Of a DNA stretch of 64,000 bases, positions 8,111 to 17,761 are shown piece after piece. The stretch spans positions 5,108 to 69,107 of the forward strand of contig CAYPXY010000020.1 in the NCBI GenBank assembly GCA_964414815.1. Reading direction: 5' to 3'. The notes beneath the pieces are model-generated. The model was given only the letters and a program-made list of their open reading frames with translations, made no database searches and had not been told where the DNA came from. Made by a program: the position numbers and the translations under genes. Position 1 is the stretch's first letter; each line of letters starts with the position of its first letter. The DNA is from Mariniblastus sp964414815 (lineage in GTDB: Bacteria; Planctomycetota; Planctomycetia; Pirellulales; Pirellulaceae).

Positions 8111-9433
8111 ATGCCAACATCCTCTATCTTGCGACGTGAATTTTTGATTTCTTCTGCGGGGACGTTTGCTTCGCTCTATGGGCTGGGGCGATTGCCGTGG
8201 ATGATGCCGGGCGACACGGGGGCTGGCCAAACCAAAAAGCGACTGATCATTTTGTTTACCCCCAACGGGATGGTCAGCGACGGTTTCTGGCCGCAGACCG
8301 AAGGCCCCGATTTTGAATTGACGCATGTGCTCAAACCGCTTGAACCATTTCGCGAGAAATTGTTGATTGTCAAAGGGATTTGCAATCTGATACAAGGTGA
8401 TGGCGACAACCACATGCGCGGCATGAGTTGTCTACTGACGGGCAACGAGCTATTTCCCGGCAACATTCAGGGCGGAAGCCACACGCCAGCAGGCTGGGCC
8501 AAGGGCATTTCGATCGATCAGGAGATCAAGAACTATCTGCAGTCGCAAGAGAAAACTCGCACCCGTTTCGGCTCGCTGGAGTTCGGCGTGTTGGTCAACA
8601 ACGAAGCCAATCCGTGGACCCGGATGGTGTATGCTGGCCCGAATCAGCCGGTGGCTCCTGTTTCCGATCCGTACCGGATGTTTGCGAAACTCCATGGTTC
8701 GGTCAAGGATCGTGAAAATCTGAATTCGGTGCTGGATCTGGTACAACTGGATCTGCAGCGATTCGCCCAACAGCCCGACCATCCGCAAGCTCGATTACTC
8801 GACTCGAATCGCGACTATGTCAGTCGCATGCAATCCGACCTGGCACAGTCGCTCAGCGCCAACCAGACGCTGGTGCCCGTCGAGTTGCCGCGTGACATTC
8901 CGCTGCGCAACGAACGAATGCCAGAGATTTCAAAAATGCAAATCGACTTGCTGGTCAATAGTTTCGTGAACGATTTGACCCGTGTCGCGACGTTCCAGTT
9001 TTCCCAGTCTGTCGGTGATTTGCGGGCGCCGTGGCTCGATGTCAACGAAGGGCATCATCATCTTTCGCATGAGCCGGACAACAACGGGGATGCACAGGAC
9101 AAGCTCCGCCGAATCAATCATTGGTACAGTGAACAGTTGGCCTATCTGGCCGGTCAGCTTGACGCAATCAAGGAGCCCGGTTCGAACCAATCGATGCTGG
9201 ACAACACGCTGATCGTCTGGACGAACGAGTTGGGGCACGGCAGTTCACATACGCTCAACAATTTGCCGATGGTATTGTTGGGCGGTGGTTTCGGTTTTGA
9301 CATGGGGCGGTATGCCAAGGTAAAACGTGTTTCGACAACGAGACTCTGGCTCGCGATTGCCAACGCGATGGGACATCCAATCGATGCTTTTGGTCTTGCG
9401 GATCTGTGCAAGGACGGCCCGGTGGCGTTGTAA
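8111..9433 (+). CDS. DUF1552 family exported protein
   Basis: 440 residues. The N-terminus carries LRREFLISSAGTFASL, a twin-arginine-like export signal. The body matches the DUF1552 pattern: KRLIILFTPNGMVSDGFWP, then VKGICN, GDGDNHMRGMSCLLTG, and a C-terminal IVWTNELGHGSSH with a metal-site-like look. The family is related to DUF1501 and, more distantly, to alkaline phosphatase/sulfatase-like folds. It follows the DUF1592 gene on the same strand, the standard planctomycete pairing, so the two products probably act together outside the cytoplasm. Substrate unknown. Confidence 0.85.
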   Translation: MPTSSILRREFLISSAGTFASLYGLGRLPWMMPGDTGAGQTKKRLIILFTPNGMVSDGFWPQTEGPDFELTHVLKPLEPFREKLLIVKGICNLIQGDGDNHMRGMSCLLTGNELFPGNIQGGSHTPAGWAKGISIDQEIKNYLQSQEKTRTRFGSLEFGVLVNNEANPWTRMVYAGPNQPVAPVSDPYRMFAKLHGSVKDRENLNSVLDLVQLDLQRFAQQPDHPQARLLDSNRDYVSRMQSDLAQSLSANQTLVPVELPRDIPLRNERMPEISKMQIDLLVNSFVNDLTRVATFQFSQSVGDLRAPWLDVNEGHHHLSHEPDNNGDAQDKLRRINHWYSEQLAYLAGQLDAIKEPGSNQSMLDNTLIVWTNELGHGSSHTLNNLPMVLLGGGFGFDMGRYAKVKRVSTTRLWLAIANAMGHPIDAFGLADLCKDGPVAL

Positions 9434-9606
9434 TGTGGGGCAAGTTCCAGATTGACTTTTGTTCATTAGACGAGGATAATTGGGACGCGAATTTACAAAC
9501 CAACGAAATGACCGGATGAATCTATCGTTCCTGTCTTTGGCTTCCGATTCCCAACTTATGCAATGCAGTTCTTGTTGCTGCTGAATTTCAGTTTTCAAAT
9601 AATGCT

Positions 9607-9855
9607 ATGAACGAATACGAAATATTCCAAGGCATCATCCGGGGGGCGACGATTGAACTCACAACAATACTACCCATGCCTGATGGTGCAAAGGTCGACG
9701 TGACAGTCAAACCGGCAAAAATGAGTGCCGAGCAACGTCGAGAAAAACTGAAAAGTCTATTCGGAAGTTGCGAAGCAGACAGCGATGATCTGGATCAGTT
9801 TCTGGTGTGGAATGATCAACAGCGGAAGCGATGTCGAGCTGCCCCGTCGCCATGA
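9607..9855 (+). CDS. Probable antitoxin of a VapBC-type pair
   Basis: 82 residues. The N-terminal half (IRGATIELTTILPMPDGAKVDVTV) has the look of a short beta hairpin, as in the small DUF104-like/AbrB-like antitoxins. The C-terminal half is charged and probably helical (EQRREKLKSLFGS ... DLDQFLVWNDQQRKR). Its stop codon overlaps the start of the PIN-domain gene by ATGA, the usual antitoxin-toxin arrangement. The function is inferred mostly from that context. It likely binds the toxin through its C-terminus and represses the shared promoter. Confidence 0.7.
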   Translation: MNEYEIFQGIIRGATIELTTILPMPDGAKVDVTVKPAKMSAEQRREKLKSLFGSCEADSDDLDQFLVWNDQQRKRCRAAPSP

Positions 9856-10256
9856 ATTTTCTGATTGATACGAACATCTGTTCGGCGTACCTCAAAGGCG
9901 ATCAGTATGTCTGGAACAAGTTTCTCCAGCATTCAGGCGGCTTGGCAATTTCAGTAGTCACGGTCGGCGAACTTTGGACGTGGGTATCACGAGGTCAGGC
10001 TTCTTTGCGGTCGCGTCAGTCTGTTCTGGAGTTTTTTGACACTATCGATGTCGTTGAGGTTAATTTGGCGGTGGCAATGAAGTTCGGCGAGTTGAGAGGC
10101 GTACTTCTGGATCAGGGAACGCCGATGCCCGACATGGACGGATTGATCGCAGCGTCAGCCTTGGTTGGTAACATGACCCTTGTGACTCACAATGTTGCCG
10201 ATTTTGCGAATGTACCGAATTTGCAAGTACATGACTGGCTGAACCCCGGTTCGTAG
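9852..10256 (+). CDS. VapC-like PIN-domain toxin ribonuclease
   Basis: 134 residues when started at the ATG that overlaps the antitoxin stop (ATGA). A start 21 bases earlier is also open but less likely. The PIN acidic residues are present: D6 in FLIDTNI, E40 in VGELW, D94/D96 in MPDMDGLIAA and D117 in NVADF. The active site for Mg-dependent RNA cleavage therefore appears complete. VapC toxins cut tRNA or rRNA and are neutralised by the partner antitoxin. The pair stands alone between unrelated genes, with no mobile element next to it. Confidence 0.88.
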   Translation: MNFLIDTNICSAYLKGDQYVWNKFLQHSGGLAISVVTVGELWTWVSRGQASLRSRQSVLEFFDTIDVVEVNLAVAMKFGELRGVLLDQGTPMPDMDGLIAASALVGNMTLVTHNVADFANVPNLQVHDWLNPGS

Positions 10257-10275
10257 TCTCAGTTCACACAACTTC

Positions 10276-11373
10276 CTATATGACAGGAAGCTCCACAACT
10301 CGCCCCTCTTTCGCCGACTTCAGCAACGCATCCATCACCGTTTGAGTCTGTTGCGAAATCGTTGGCCAGTACGAATCGCGCTGGCCTTGGATGACGAGAT
10401 CTGAAAAGGTTCGGACGAGCGAGACTTCCTGAGCTGCAGGATGAGCGTTACTGTATTCGTCGGTGATGATCTGGCTGCTTCGCTTCTCGAAATTGAAATC
10501 AAAACCCGATTCGTTGAATGTCGGATGGGTGCAATGAATGAGATTGCGGCTGCCGAACCACGGAAGTGTGAAATCGTCGATCATCGCCGTTCCACGGGTT
10601 CCCGAAAAGTGAACCCATTGCTGATTGATGGTTACGAAACTGCAATACAGCGAAGCCGTCACTCCGTTTGCAAACGTCAACTCACCCGCAAATTCGGTCG
10701 TCGGGCGATCCCAGTTCCCATCGAGATTACGACCAATCACTCGAACGGGCATCTCTCCGTTCATTGCAGCCAGAATGATGCGAATGTTGTACCACCCCAA
10801 ATCCCCCAGACATCCCCACGGCTCCATCGCCATATCAAGCCGAATATTCTCGCCAAAAAAACTCTCGTCGGCACAAAAAGAGAATTGCGAGTTGATTCGT
10901 TTCAGGTCGCCGATCCGTTCGCGGTCGCTCAAGACGGCTTTGAGTTTGGAAAGACGCTGAGAGTGCATGAACATGACGTTGTCCATAAACTGAACGCCGG
11001 CGCGATCGCAGGCATCGATCATTTTTTGCATCGAAGCTTCCGACACCGCACAAGGCTTCTCGCACAAAACATGTTTGCCGTTTTCCGCGGCGGCCACGAC
11101 CCAACGTTCGCGAACGCCAGTCGGCAGCGGGATATAAACCGCATCGACTTCCGGGCTTTGTAATAACGCTTCGTAACTTTCAAAAATAGATGGCGGATTT
11201 TTCATCGTAAACCGCTCGTTGCATTCGTCACGAAACTGACCACAACGCGACTTATCACGACTGGCCAGCCCGGTTAGTGTCGCGTTTTCTGCCCATCGCA
11301 CAGATTGCCAGAACTTTCTCGCGATGGTGGCGGCTCCAAGAATTCCCCAGCGACAGGTTGGGTTGTTTGGCAT
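10276..11373 (-). CDS. Gfo/Idh/MocA family NAD(P)-dependent oxidoreductase
   Basis: 365 residues from the ATG at 11373, which has a CTGGAAAC ribosome site upstream. A longer frame starting at 11436 lacks this and adds a basic, unlikely N-terminus. The Rossmann motif is GILGAATIARKF, preceded by RW. The conserved EKP motif (LCEKPCAVS) is near residue 104. The C-terminal domain is the mixed beta-sheet substrate domain. Such enzymes oxidise or reduce sugars, inositols or similar polyols; the substrate cannot be told from the sequence. It is convergent with the VapC gene and divergent from the following DUF1549 gene. Confidence 0.9.
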   Translation of the reverse strand: MPNNPTCRWGILGAATIARKFWQSVRWAENATLTGLASRDKSRCGQFRDECNERFTMKNPPSIFESYEALLQSPEVDAVYIPLPTGVRERWVVAAAENGKHVLCEKPCAVSEASMQKMIDACDRAGVQFMDNVMFMHSQRLSKLKAVLSDRERIGDLKRINSQFSFCADESFFGENIRLDMAMEPWGCLGDLGWYNIRIILAAMNGEMPVRVIGRNLDGNWDRPTTEFAGELTFANGVTASLYCSFVTINQQWVHFSGTRGTAMIDDFTLPWFGSRNLIHCTHPTFNESGFDFNFEKRSSQIITDEYSNAHPAAQEVSLVRTFSDLVIQGQRDSYWPTISQQTQTVMDALLKSAKEGRVVELPVI

Positions 11374-11529
11374 TGTACGTTTCCAGAAATGAAGTTTGGT
11401 CGGGTTGCTAGGTTGCCATTGGAGAATGAACAACATGTAGACAGCAAAAGGATTTGCACGATAATAGTATGAAGTTCAGCCCTGTGAAGTGGGTGGCTCA
11501 AATCTGCAAGCCAAAGAGTGGAAACGAGT

Positions 11530-14172
11530 ATGCGGCAAAAAAAGCAACGTGTTGGCATCCGTGCGAAGCAAAACCCGATCAGGGACCGCGAAAGGACCGA
11601 TTTGCCATCAAGAAATATCGCGATCCGTCTGCAATGGGCCTTAGTCTTGGGGGCGTTTCTGCTGATCTGCCCTGACAGGGCTTACTCGCTTCAGGAGGAC
11701 TCGCCTCGAGCCTCGAATCCCCTTTCCAACCCTGACACCCTGACGGACGAGCCTTCCGCTGAAGCTCTGGCGTTCTATGAAGACAGAATCAAGCCAATTC
11801 TGGTTGACAATTGTGCGGGGTGCCACGCCGATGATCCAGAGGCGTTTGAAGGTGGGTTGGGCATCACGGGCCGCGCCAGTCTTTTGCGCGGCGGACATTC
11901 GGGTCCGGCGGTCGATCTGAAGAAGCCTGACAAGAGCCTGTTTCTGCTGGCGGTTGAGCACGAGCTGTTGCAAATGCCGCCCGATGAGAAGCTGCCTCAA
12001 GAGAACATCGACGATATCAAGAAGTGGATCGAGATGGGATTACCCTGGACGCCGGAAGATGACATTGATCACGGCCCGCCAGAAAAGCATTCGCTCGTTG
12101 ATGAAAAGGCAAAATTGTGGTGGGCCTTTCAGCCGGTTGCTCGCCCGCAAGTTCCAACTACTCAAGACGACTCCTGGAGTAAGAACGAAACGGATCATTT
12201 CATCTACGCCAAGCTGCGCGAAGCCGATCTTTCGCCCGCACCGCCAGCGGATCGGCGCACCTTGATTCGCCGTGCAACCTACGATTTGATTGGTCTGCCG
12301 CCGACACCGGAAGAGATCGAAGCGTTCGTGAACGACGAAAGCCCTGACGCATTCGAAAAACGGGTCGAGCAATTACTTGCTTCTCCGCAATATGGCGAGA
12401 AATGGGGCCGACACTGGCTGGATTTGGTTCGCTATGCCGAATCTAACAGTTTCGAGCGCGATGGAACGAAGCCCTTTGTCTGGCGATATCGCGATTACGT
12501 GATTCGGGCGTTTAACGATGACAAACCGTACAACCAGTTTTTGCTGGAGCAACTCGCTGGCGATGAACTGGATGAAGTAACCATCGAATCCGTGATTGCG
12601 ACCGGGTATTACCGCTTGGGCCAGTGGGATGACGAACCCGCCGATCCCCAGCAAGCGAAGTTCGACGAACTCGATGATATTCTGGGAACCACGTCGCAGA
12701 CGATGCTTGGCCTGACCATCAACTGTGCTCGCTGTCACGATCATAAAATTGACCCGATCAGCCAGCGTGACTACTACAGCATGCTTTCGTTTTTGGGAAA
12801 TGTTCGTCGGTACGGAATCCGCTCCAACGAAACCGTGTTTGATGCGTCGGTTCGAACGATGGAAAATGATCGCAACGATCCGGAGACACTCAAGTCGATC
12901 GAGCAGGTTGCCAAGCAGATTTCAGAGGTTGAATCCAACATTCTCGAAATCGAAAACAAGGCGATCGCGGGTTTTGAGCCGGTTGAGCACGAAGAGTTCC
13001 AATACGAAATGCACAAGGTGCGCCTGATCAAGAAGCAGGTCGGCAACACGATTGAGCAAGCCGATATGGAGCAATATGAGCGGCTCAAGCGGCAACATGG
13101 GAGACTCAAGCAGCGGCTCGATTCGAACAAGATTCAAATTCTGGCCGTCAAGGAACACGGAACCCAACTGCCGCAAATGAAGGTCCGCATTCGAGGCAAC
13201 CCACACGTCGAAGGTGTGGATGTCGAACCGGCTTTCCCGGAAGTTTTTGGCTTGGGACCGGTATCGATGGCTGCCTCGCAAAGCAGTACGGGTGCGCGAC
13301 GGGCATTGGCGGACTGGATTGTTTCAGAATCCAACCCATTGACAGCCCGTGTGATGGTCAACCGGATCTGGCAGTACCATTTCGGCGAAGGGATTGTTCG
13401 CACAAGCAGTGATTTCGGATACCAGGGATCGCTGCCGACGCATCCGGAACTGCTGGACTGGCTGGCAGCCGAGTTTGTCGAATCGAACTGGAGTATCAAG
13501 GCGATCCATCGCAAAGTGATGCTTTCCGCAGCCTATCAAATGTCGGGCGCGTACAATCAGGTGGCCTACGACAAGGATCCGTTGAACGAACGGCTCTGGC
13601 GATTCAAACTTCGCCGTTTGACCGCCGAGGAGATCCGCGATTCGGCGCTGTTGGCGGCCGGTCAGTTGAACGTGAAAGACATGTTCGGGCCGTCGATTTT
13701 CCCCAAGATGCCGAAAGAAATCTTGCAAGGTCAAAGTATGCCGGGGGACAACTGGCGAGAATCCCCCAAGGACCAACAAAACCGCCGAAGCGTGTATGTT
13801 CACGTCAAACGGTCCATGCAATTGCCGATTCTCGCGACGCATGATACGGCGGATACGGATGCAGCCTGCCCGATACGTTTTGTGACCACCCAGCCGACTC
13901 AGTCGCTGACCATGCTTAACAGCGAGTTTACTGGCGACATAGCAAAGGAAATGGCCAGTTCGCTCGCCGCAACGTTCCCTGACGATCAGGATCAGCAAAT
14001 TCGGGAGGCATTTTCGCGAGTCACCCAGCGGCCACCGGTTGAAGCTGAAACGAACCAGCTAAAGCAGATCCTCGAAGAATGGAAAACGAACGATGGTCTG
14101 AACCAGGAACAAGCGATGCAGCAGTTGTGTTTGTTGCTGTTGAACTTGAATGAATTTGTTTATGTGGATTAA
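11530..14172 (+). CDS. Cytochrome c (PSCyt1) / DUF1549 / DUF1553 exported protein
   Basis: 880 residues from the ATG at 11530 (a GTG at 11518 is also open). A basic N-terminus leads to a hydrophobic segment (LQWALVLGAFLLICP), probably a signal sequence. The PSCyt1 haem domain has CAGCH at 95-99. DUF1549 (PSCyt2) follows, with DHFIYAKLREADLSPAPPAD-like and GEKWGRHWLDLVRYAES motifs and a second haem-like CARCHDHK. A charged, coiled-coil-like region links to DUF1553 (PSD1; ADWIVSESNPLTARVMVNRIW). It lies 12 bases before a DUF1501 gene, the normal planctomycete operon. It is thought to be a surface or periplasmic haem protein of unknown reaction. Confidence 0.9.
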   Translation: MRQKKQRVGIRAKQNPIRDRERTDLPSRNIAIRLQWALVLGAFLLICPDRAYSLQEDSPRASNPLSNPDTLTDEPSAEALAFYEDRIKPILVDNCAGCHADDPEAFEGGLGITGRASLLRGGHSGPAVDLKKPDKSLFLLAVEHELLQMPPDEKLPQENIDDIKKWIEMGLPWTPEDDIDHGPPEKHSLVDEKAKLWWAFQPVARPQVPTTQDDSWSKNETDHFIYAKLREADLSPAPPADRRTLIRRATYDLIGLPPTPEEIEAFVNDESPDAFEKRVEQLLASPQYGEKWGRHWLDLVRYAESNSFERDGTKPFVWRYRDYVIRAFNDDKPYNQFLLEQLAGDELDEVTIESVIATGYYRLGQWDDEPADPQQAKFDELDDILGTTSQTMLGLTINCARCHDHKIDPISQRDYYSMLSFLGNVRRYGIRSNETVFDASVRTMENDRNDPETLKSIEQVAKQISEVESNILEIENKAIAGFEPVEHEEFQYEMHKVRLIKKQVGNTIEQADMEQYERLKRQHGRLKQRLDSNKIQILAVKEHGTQLPQMKVRIRGNPHVEGVDVEPAFPEVFGLGPVSMAASQSSTGARRALADWIVSESNPLTARVMVNRIWQYHFGEGIVRTSSDFGYQGSLPTHPELLDWLAAEFVESNWSIKAIHRKVMLSAAYQMSGAYNQVAYDKDPLNERLWRFKLRRLTAEEIRDSALLAAGQLNVKDMFGPSIFPKMPKEILQGQSMPGDNWRESPKDQQNRRSVYVHVKRSMQLPILATHDTADTDAACPIRFVTTQPTQSLTMLNSEFTGDIAKEMASSLAATFPDDQDQQIREAFSRVTQRPPVEAETNQLKQILEEWKTNDGLNQEQAMQQLCLLLLNLNEFVYVD

Positions 14173-14184
14173 AAGGTGAGTTTC

Positions 14185-15642
14185 ATGAAAAAACATTCTG
14201 ACTTCTGTGGTCGTACGCGACGTGAATTTTTCTGGCAAGCCGGTGCGGGCTTCTCGGGATTGGCTCTGGCGGGCATGCTCGATCACAAATTTCTCGCGGC
14301 TCAAGACGAAACCGCAGACGGCCAGAAGTGGAAAAATCCGCTTGCGGCGAAAGAACCTCACCTTCCGGCCAAAGCCAAGAACGTTATCTTTCTGTACATG
14401 TATGGCGGCCCCAGCCAGATTGATACGTTTGACTATAAGCCGTCGATGTACGGCATGGACGGCAAGACTATTGCGGTGAAAACCTTTGGTCGCGGGGGAC
14501 ATAAAAATGAAGGCCGGATTGTCGAGCCGCGCTGGAAATTCAAGCAGTACGGTCAATGTGGCAAATGGGTTTCGGATCTCTTTCCCACGCTTGGCCAATG
14601 CGTCGACGACATTGCATTTATTCACAGCATGACAGCCGATTCGCCGATTCATGGTTCAGCCATGCTGCAAATGAACTCGGGTAAAATCACCAGCGGTTCG
14701 CCGGCGCTCGGTTCGTGGGTGAACTATGGGCTGGGCAGCGTCAACGAAAACCTGCCGGGCTTTGTCGTCATGCTCGACCATTCCGGCGGTCCGATCAGCG
14801 GTGCAAAAAACTGGAGCAGCGGCTATATGCCGGCGACTTATCAGGGAACGGTGGTTCGCAGCAAGGGCGTTCCGATTCTCGACCTGAACCGACCGGAATA
14901 CATGACCGATGCCGTTCAGCGAAAGACACTGGATGTGCTGCGCGATCTGAACCAGCAGCATGAATTGTCGCGCGGTGGGAATTCGGAACTGGCGGCACGG
15001 ATCAGCAGTTACGAACTGGCCTATAAAATGCAAAGCACCGCACCGGAAGCCGTCGATCTCGGCAGTGAATCCGCCGAGACCCTGAAATTGTATGGCATCG
15101 ACAGTCCGAAATCAGAGTATTTTGGCCGGCAATGTTTGATGGCCCGCCGGTTGGTCGAACGCGGCGTTCGTTTTGTTCAAATTTATTCCGGTGGCAACCA
15201 CAACGATGCCAACTGGGACGCACATGGCGACTTGGTCAAGAACCATGAACTTCATGCGGGCGAAACCGATGTTCCGATTGCCGGTCTGATTCGAGATTTG
15301 AAGCAGCGCGGGATGCTGGATGAAACACTGATCATTTGGGGCGGCGAATTCGGTCGTCAACCGACGGCAGAATATGCCGAGGGAACCGGTCGCGATCACA
15401 ATGCCTACGGGTTCACGATGTGGATGGCAGGCGGCGGCATCAAGGGCGGGATCAGCTACGGCTCAACCGATGAGCTGGGCGCCTTTGCCGTGGATAACAA
15501 GCTGCACGTCAAGCGAATGCATGCCACGATTCTGCAGTTGCTGGGCCTTGATCCCAATCGCCTAAGCTACTTCTTCGGCGGGCTCGATCAGAGATTGATC
15601 GGTGTCGAACGAGTCGAACCGATCAAGGAATTGATGGCTTGA
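14185..15642 (+). CDS. DUF1501 family exported protein
   Basis: 485 residues from the ATG at 14185, preceded by AAAAGGTGAG at good spacing. A GTG nine bases earlier is less likely. A twin-arginine-like signal (TRREFFWQAGAGFSGLALAG) directs export. The DUF1501 pattern is clear: NVIFLYMYGGPSQIDTFDYKP, SMTADSPIHGSAMLQMNSG, and a C-terminal WGGEFGRQP ... GRDHNAYGFTMWMAGGG. The family has an alkaline-phosphatase/sulfatase-like fold. It is translated right after the DUF1549/1553 gene and almost certainly works with it. Substrate unknown. Confidence 0.92.
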   Translation: MKKHSDFCGRTRREFFWQAGAGFSGLALAGMLDHKFLAAQDETADGQKWKNPLAAKEPHLPAKAKNVIFLYMYGGPSQIDTFDYKPSMYGMDGKTIAVKTFGRGGHKNEGRIVEPRWKFKQYGQCGKWVSDLFPTLGQCVDDIAFIHSMTADSPIHGSAMLQMNSGKITSGSPALGSWVNYGLGSVNENLPGFVVMLDHSGGPISGAKNWSSGYMPATYQGTVVRSKGVPILDLNRPEYMTDAVQRKTLDVLRDLNQQHELSRGGNSELAARISSYELAYKMQSTAPEAVDLGSESAETLKLYGIDSPKSEYFGRQCLMARRLVERGVRFVQIYSGGNHNDANWDAHGDLVKNHELHAGETDVPIAGLIRDLKQRGMLDETLIIWGGEFGRQPTAEYAEGTGRDHNAYGFTMWMAGGGIKGGISYGSTDELGAFAVDNKLHVKRMHATILQLLGLDPNRLSYFFGGLDQRLIGVERVEPIKELMA

Positions 15643-15704
15643 GTGCGGAGCAACCGTGTCCAATCGCGAAGTCTTCAGTTTCCGGTTGGTTGTCTGTCTC
15701 AATG

Positions 15705-17552
15705 CTAGTCAGGCCTGAAAAATCGCAATTGGATTTTCGTTCCAGGTTCGACCTTTACCGAGGCTGCGCGATCATCAACTCGATACATTGCAGGATGAGT
15801 GCTGAAACGCAGAACCCAATTCCCCGGCGGGCAGGAAGGAATGCTGAAATTTCCGTCAGCGTCCGTCATGAATTTGGTGATGTGAGTTACCCCTCCATGG
15901 AGATCCATTGTATCTCCCTCATCACAAACGTATCCAAAATAATTTGCCAGCGGTTTGCTGTCGGATCCGTCAACGGTCCGACCATCCAAAACCGTACCGT
16001 TAACTTCAGTTGCTAACAGTTGCAATCCGTCCACATCAATGGGATTCAATGATACGTTCGTGTCTTCCACGAGAAATTCTTGTGTCCACGATTTGGAATA
16101 CCAGTGAGATGAATCCTCAATCCAGTAACCGTAGCTTGAATACCTGTCTGAACCTTGCGGTGCGAGCAACAACGTATATTCTCCGGGTAGGAGGCCATCG
16201 ATGTTAAGGAATCCGCCAACCGTAACCGGTACCTCAAACGGGATTTGATCTTTCGGAAGAACCCACGCGCGTGGAATATTTCCCAAATGCATCTGAGCCT
16301 TTGATTTCAATTGAGCGGTTACTGAATATCCTCGACCGAGTTGCAGTAAAACGGGAACCTTGATTGCCTCATCCGATGAAAGCTCCTTGGTTAGTCGCAC
16401 CACACCATCCTGCAAAACTCGAACCGACAGAGAATCCACTTCAGGGGAAAAGACTTCCCACTTTCCCTGCGGGTAGGGGCCAGGCACGTCGTGATATCGA
16501 TTGACGGTGTGCTTGTAGTTGAATTTCACTTGAACGATGCAATCTTCGATCGCATTCCCTTGTTCATCAATGACCGTCCCTCGGATCAAGGGTTCAGCAT
16601 CGAACGCGATAACATTCTCGCGTTCTGGTGAAAGCTCAGACAGCCGAGCCTTTCGGGGAACATGGTTCTTTATGACAAGAGAAATTTGGTGCTCTGGATC
16701 TTGAGCGTAACTGGCGTGGATTGCCACCAAGCAACGCCCGGTATCATCGGTTGGCACCCAACTGTTGCTAACTGCCGCATCACGAATTGGATTGCCAGCC
16801 GCATCAATCAAACGACAAGGGATATACAAATTGCGAGACAATAAAAGATTGATTTCCCGATCAGACGTTTCGATCTCATCTTCTCCGTATTCATCATGTC
16901 GTGCGGCGACTCCTTCAAAGAAAGCACAAGGTAACCGGTAGTATCCCGTGTCGTCTGTCTGAACGGCTTGACTCCAAACGGCATACGGAAAGTGCGACCC
17001 CAATACCAGCGGTGCAACTTGAGCACCGACAATAGGGAGTTGGGTTCCATCATCCAGCACTCGTCCGGTGAGAACGACCCCCTTTTTTAGTTCAATGGGC
17101 GTTGGTTCGGCGTCAAGATCAGTCGGTTGATCGGAGAGATGGTAAGAAAATTCGGCCAACCCAAAAATATACTTGTCATCCAGATTGTCAGCATCGACCC
17201 AAAGTCGAATGTATCCGAATTTTGGAACTGGTTCAGGGATCGTTAGAATTCCATGATCATGACTCAGCTCGATCTTGCTTGCTTCGAGCGCATGGTCGAG
17301 CGCGCGGCTGTCAATTCGGTACGTCACTCGAAAGTTTCTGAGGAGCTCGCTCTCATCGTCGAGAATTTTGAAACGCAAAGCCGAAATGGTTGGCCTCTGA
17401 ACCTCTCCATGGAACGGAATTGCACGAATATTGTCGTCAGGATTCCTCTGGACCATTTCCTCGCCTCCTTGAAACGCCGCACACTCGCTAGCACTGCAAA
17501 CGTCGACAACGCTGTACCCGAGCATCACGAAGCACAAAATAAAGAGTCTCAT
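15705..17552 (-). CDS. Exported protein with carboxypeptidase-regulatory-like domains
   Basis: 615 residues from the ATG at 17552, which has AAAGGA upstream and begins directly with a signal peptide (MRLFILCFVMLGYSVVDVCSA). An upstream extension is open but has no support. The mature protein contains several beta-sandwich modules of the carboxypeptidase-regulatory/CnaB type: VLTGRVLDDGTQLPIVGAQV, IRGTVIDEQGNAIEDCIV and a final TDADGNFSIPSCPPGNW. No catalytic domain was recognised. These modules usually serve in adhesion or protein binding at the surface. It is divergent from the dihaem cytochrome gene, with about 210 bases between them. Confidence 0.8.
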   Translation of the reverse strand: MRLFILCFVMLGYSVVDVCSASECAAFQGGEEMVQRNPDDNIRAIPFHGEVQRPTISALRFKILDDESELLRNFRVTYRIDSRALDHALEASKIELSHDHGILTIPEPVPKFGYIRLWVDADNLDDKYIFGLAEFSYHLSDQPTDLDAEPTPIELKKGVVLTGRVLDDGTQLPIVGAQVAPLVLGSHFPYAVWSQAVQTDDTGYYRLPCAFFEGVAARHDEYGEDEIETSDREINLLLSRNLYIPCRLIDAAGNPIRDAAVSNSWVPTDDTGRCLVAIHASYAQDPEHQISLVIKNHVPRKARLSELSPERENVIAFDAEPLIRGTVIDEQGNAIEDCIVQVKFNYKHTVNRYHDVPGPYPQGKWEVFSPEVDSLSVRVLQDGVVRLTKELSSDEAIKVPVLLQLGRGYSVTAQLKSKAQMHLGNIPRAWVLPKDQIPFEVPVTVGGFLNIDGLLPGEYTLLLAPQGSDRYSSYGYWIEDSSHWYSKSWTQEFLVEDTNVSLNPIDVDGLQLLATEVNGTVLDGRTVDGSDSKPLANYFGYVCDEGDTMDLHGGVTHITKFMTDADGNFSIPSCPPGNWVLRFSTHPAMYRVDDRAASVKVEPGTKIQLRFFRPD

Positions 17553-17761
17553 CAGATATCCTTTGAGTTTGTAAGTGAATCCCTCTCCATCATACCGCAT
17601 TCCACACACATGCCGAAACACAATGGAAGCCATAATCAAAGCAAATGGCACGCCTGCAAAGTAAGAAGAAAAAATTATCAGCCGGGTTCCTTCCCTTTCG
17701 AAATTTCTTAAACTGGTGTCGTTGTAGTCAGTTTTTCTCGGAGTAACGAAAGGGGAGAATT

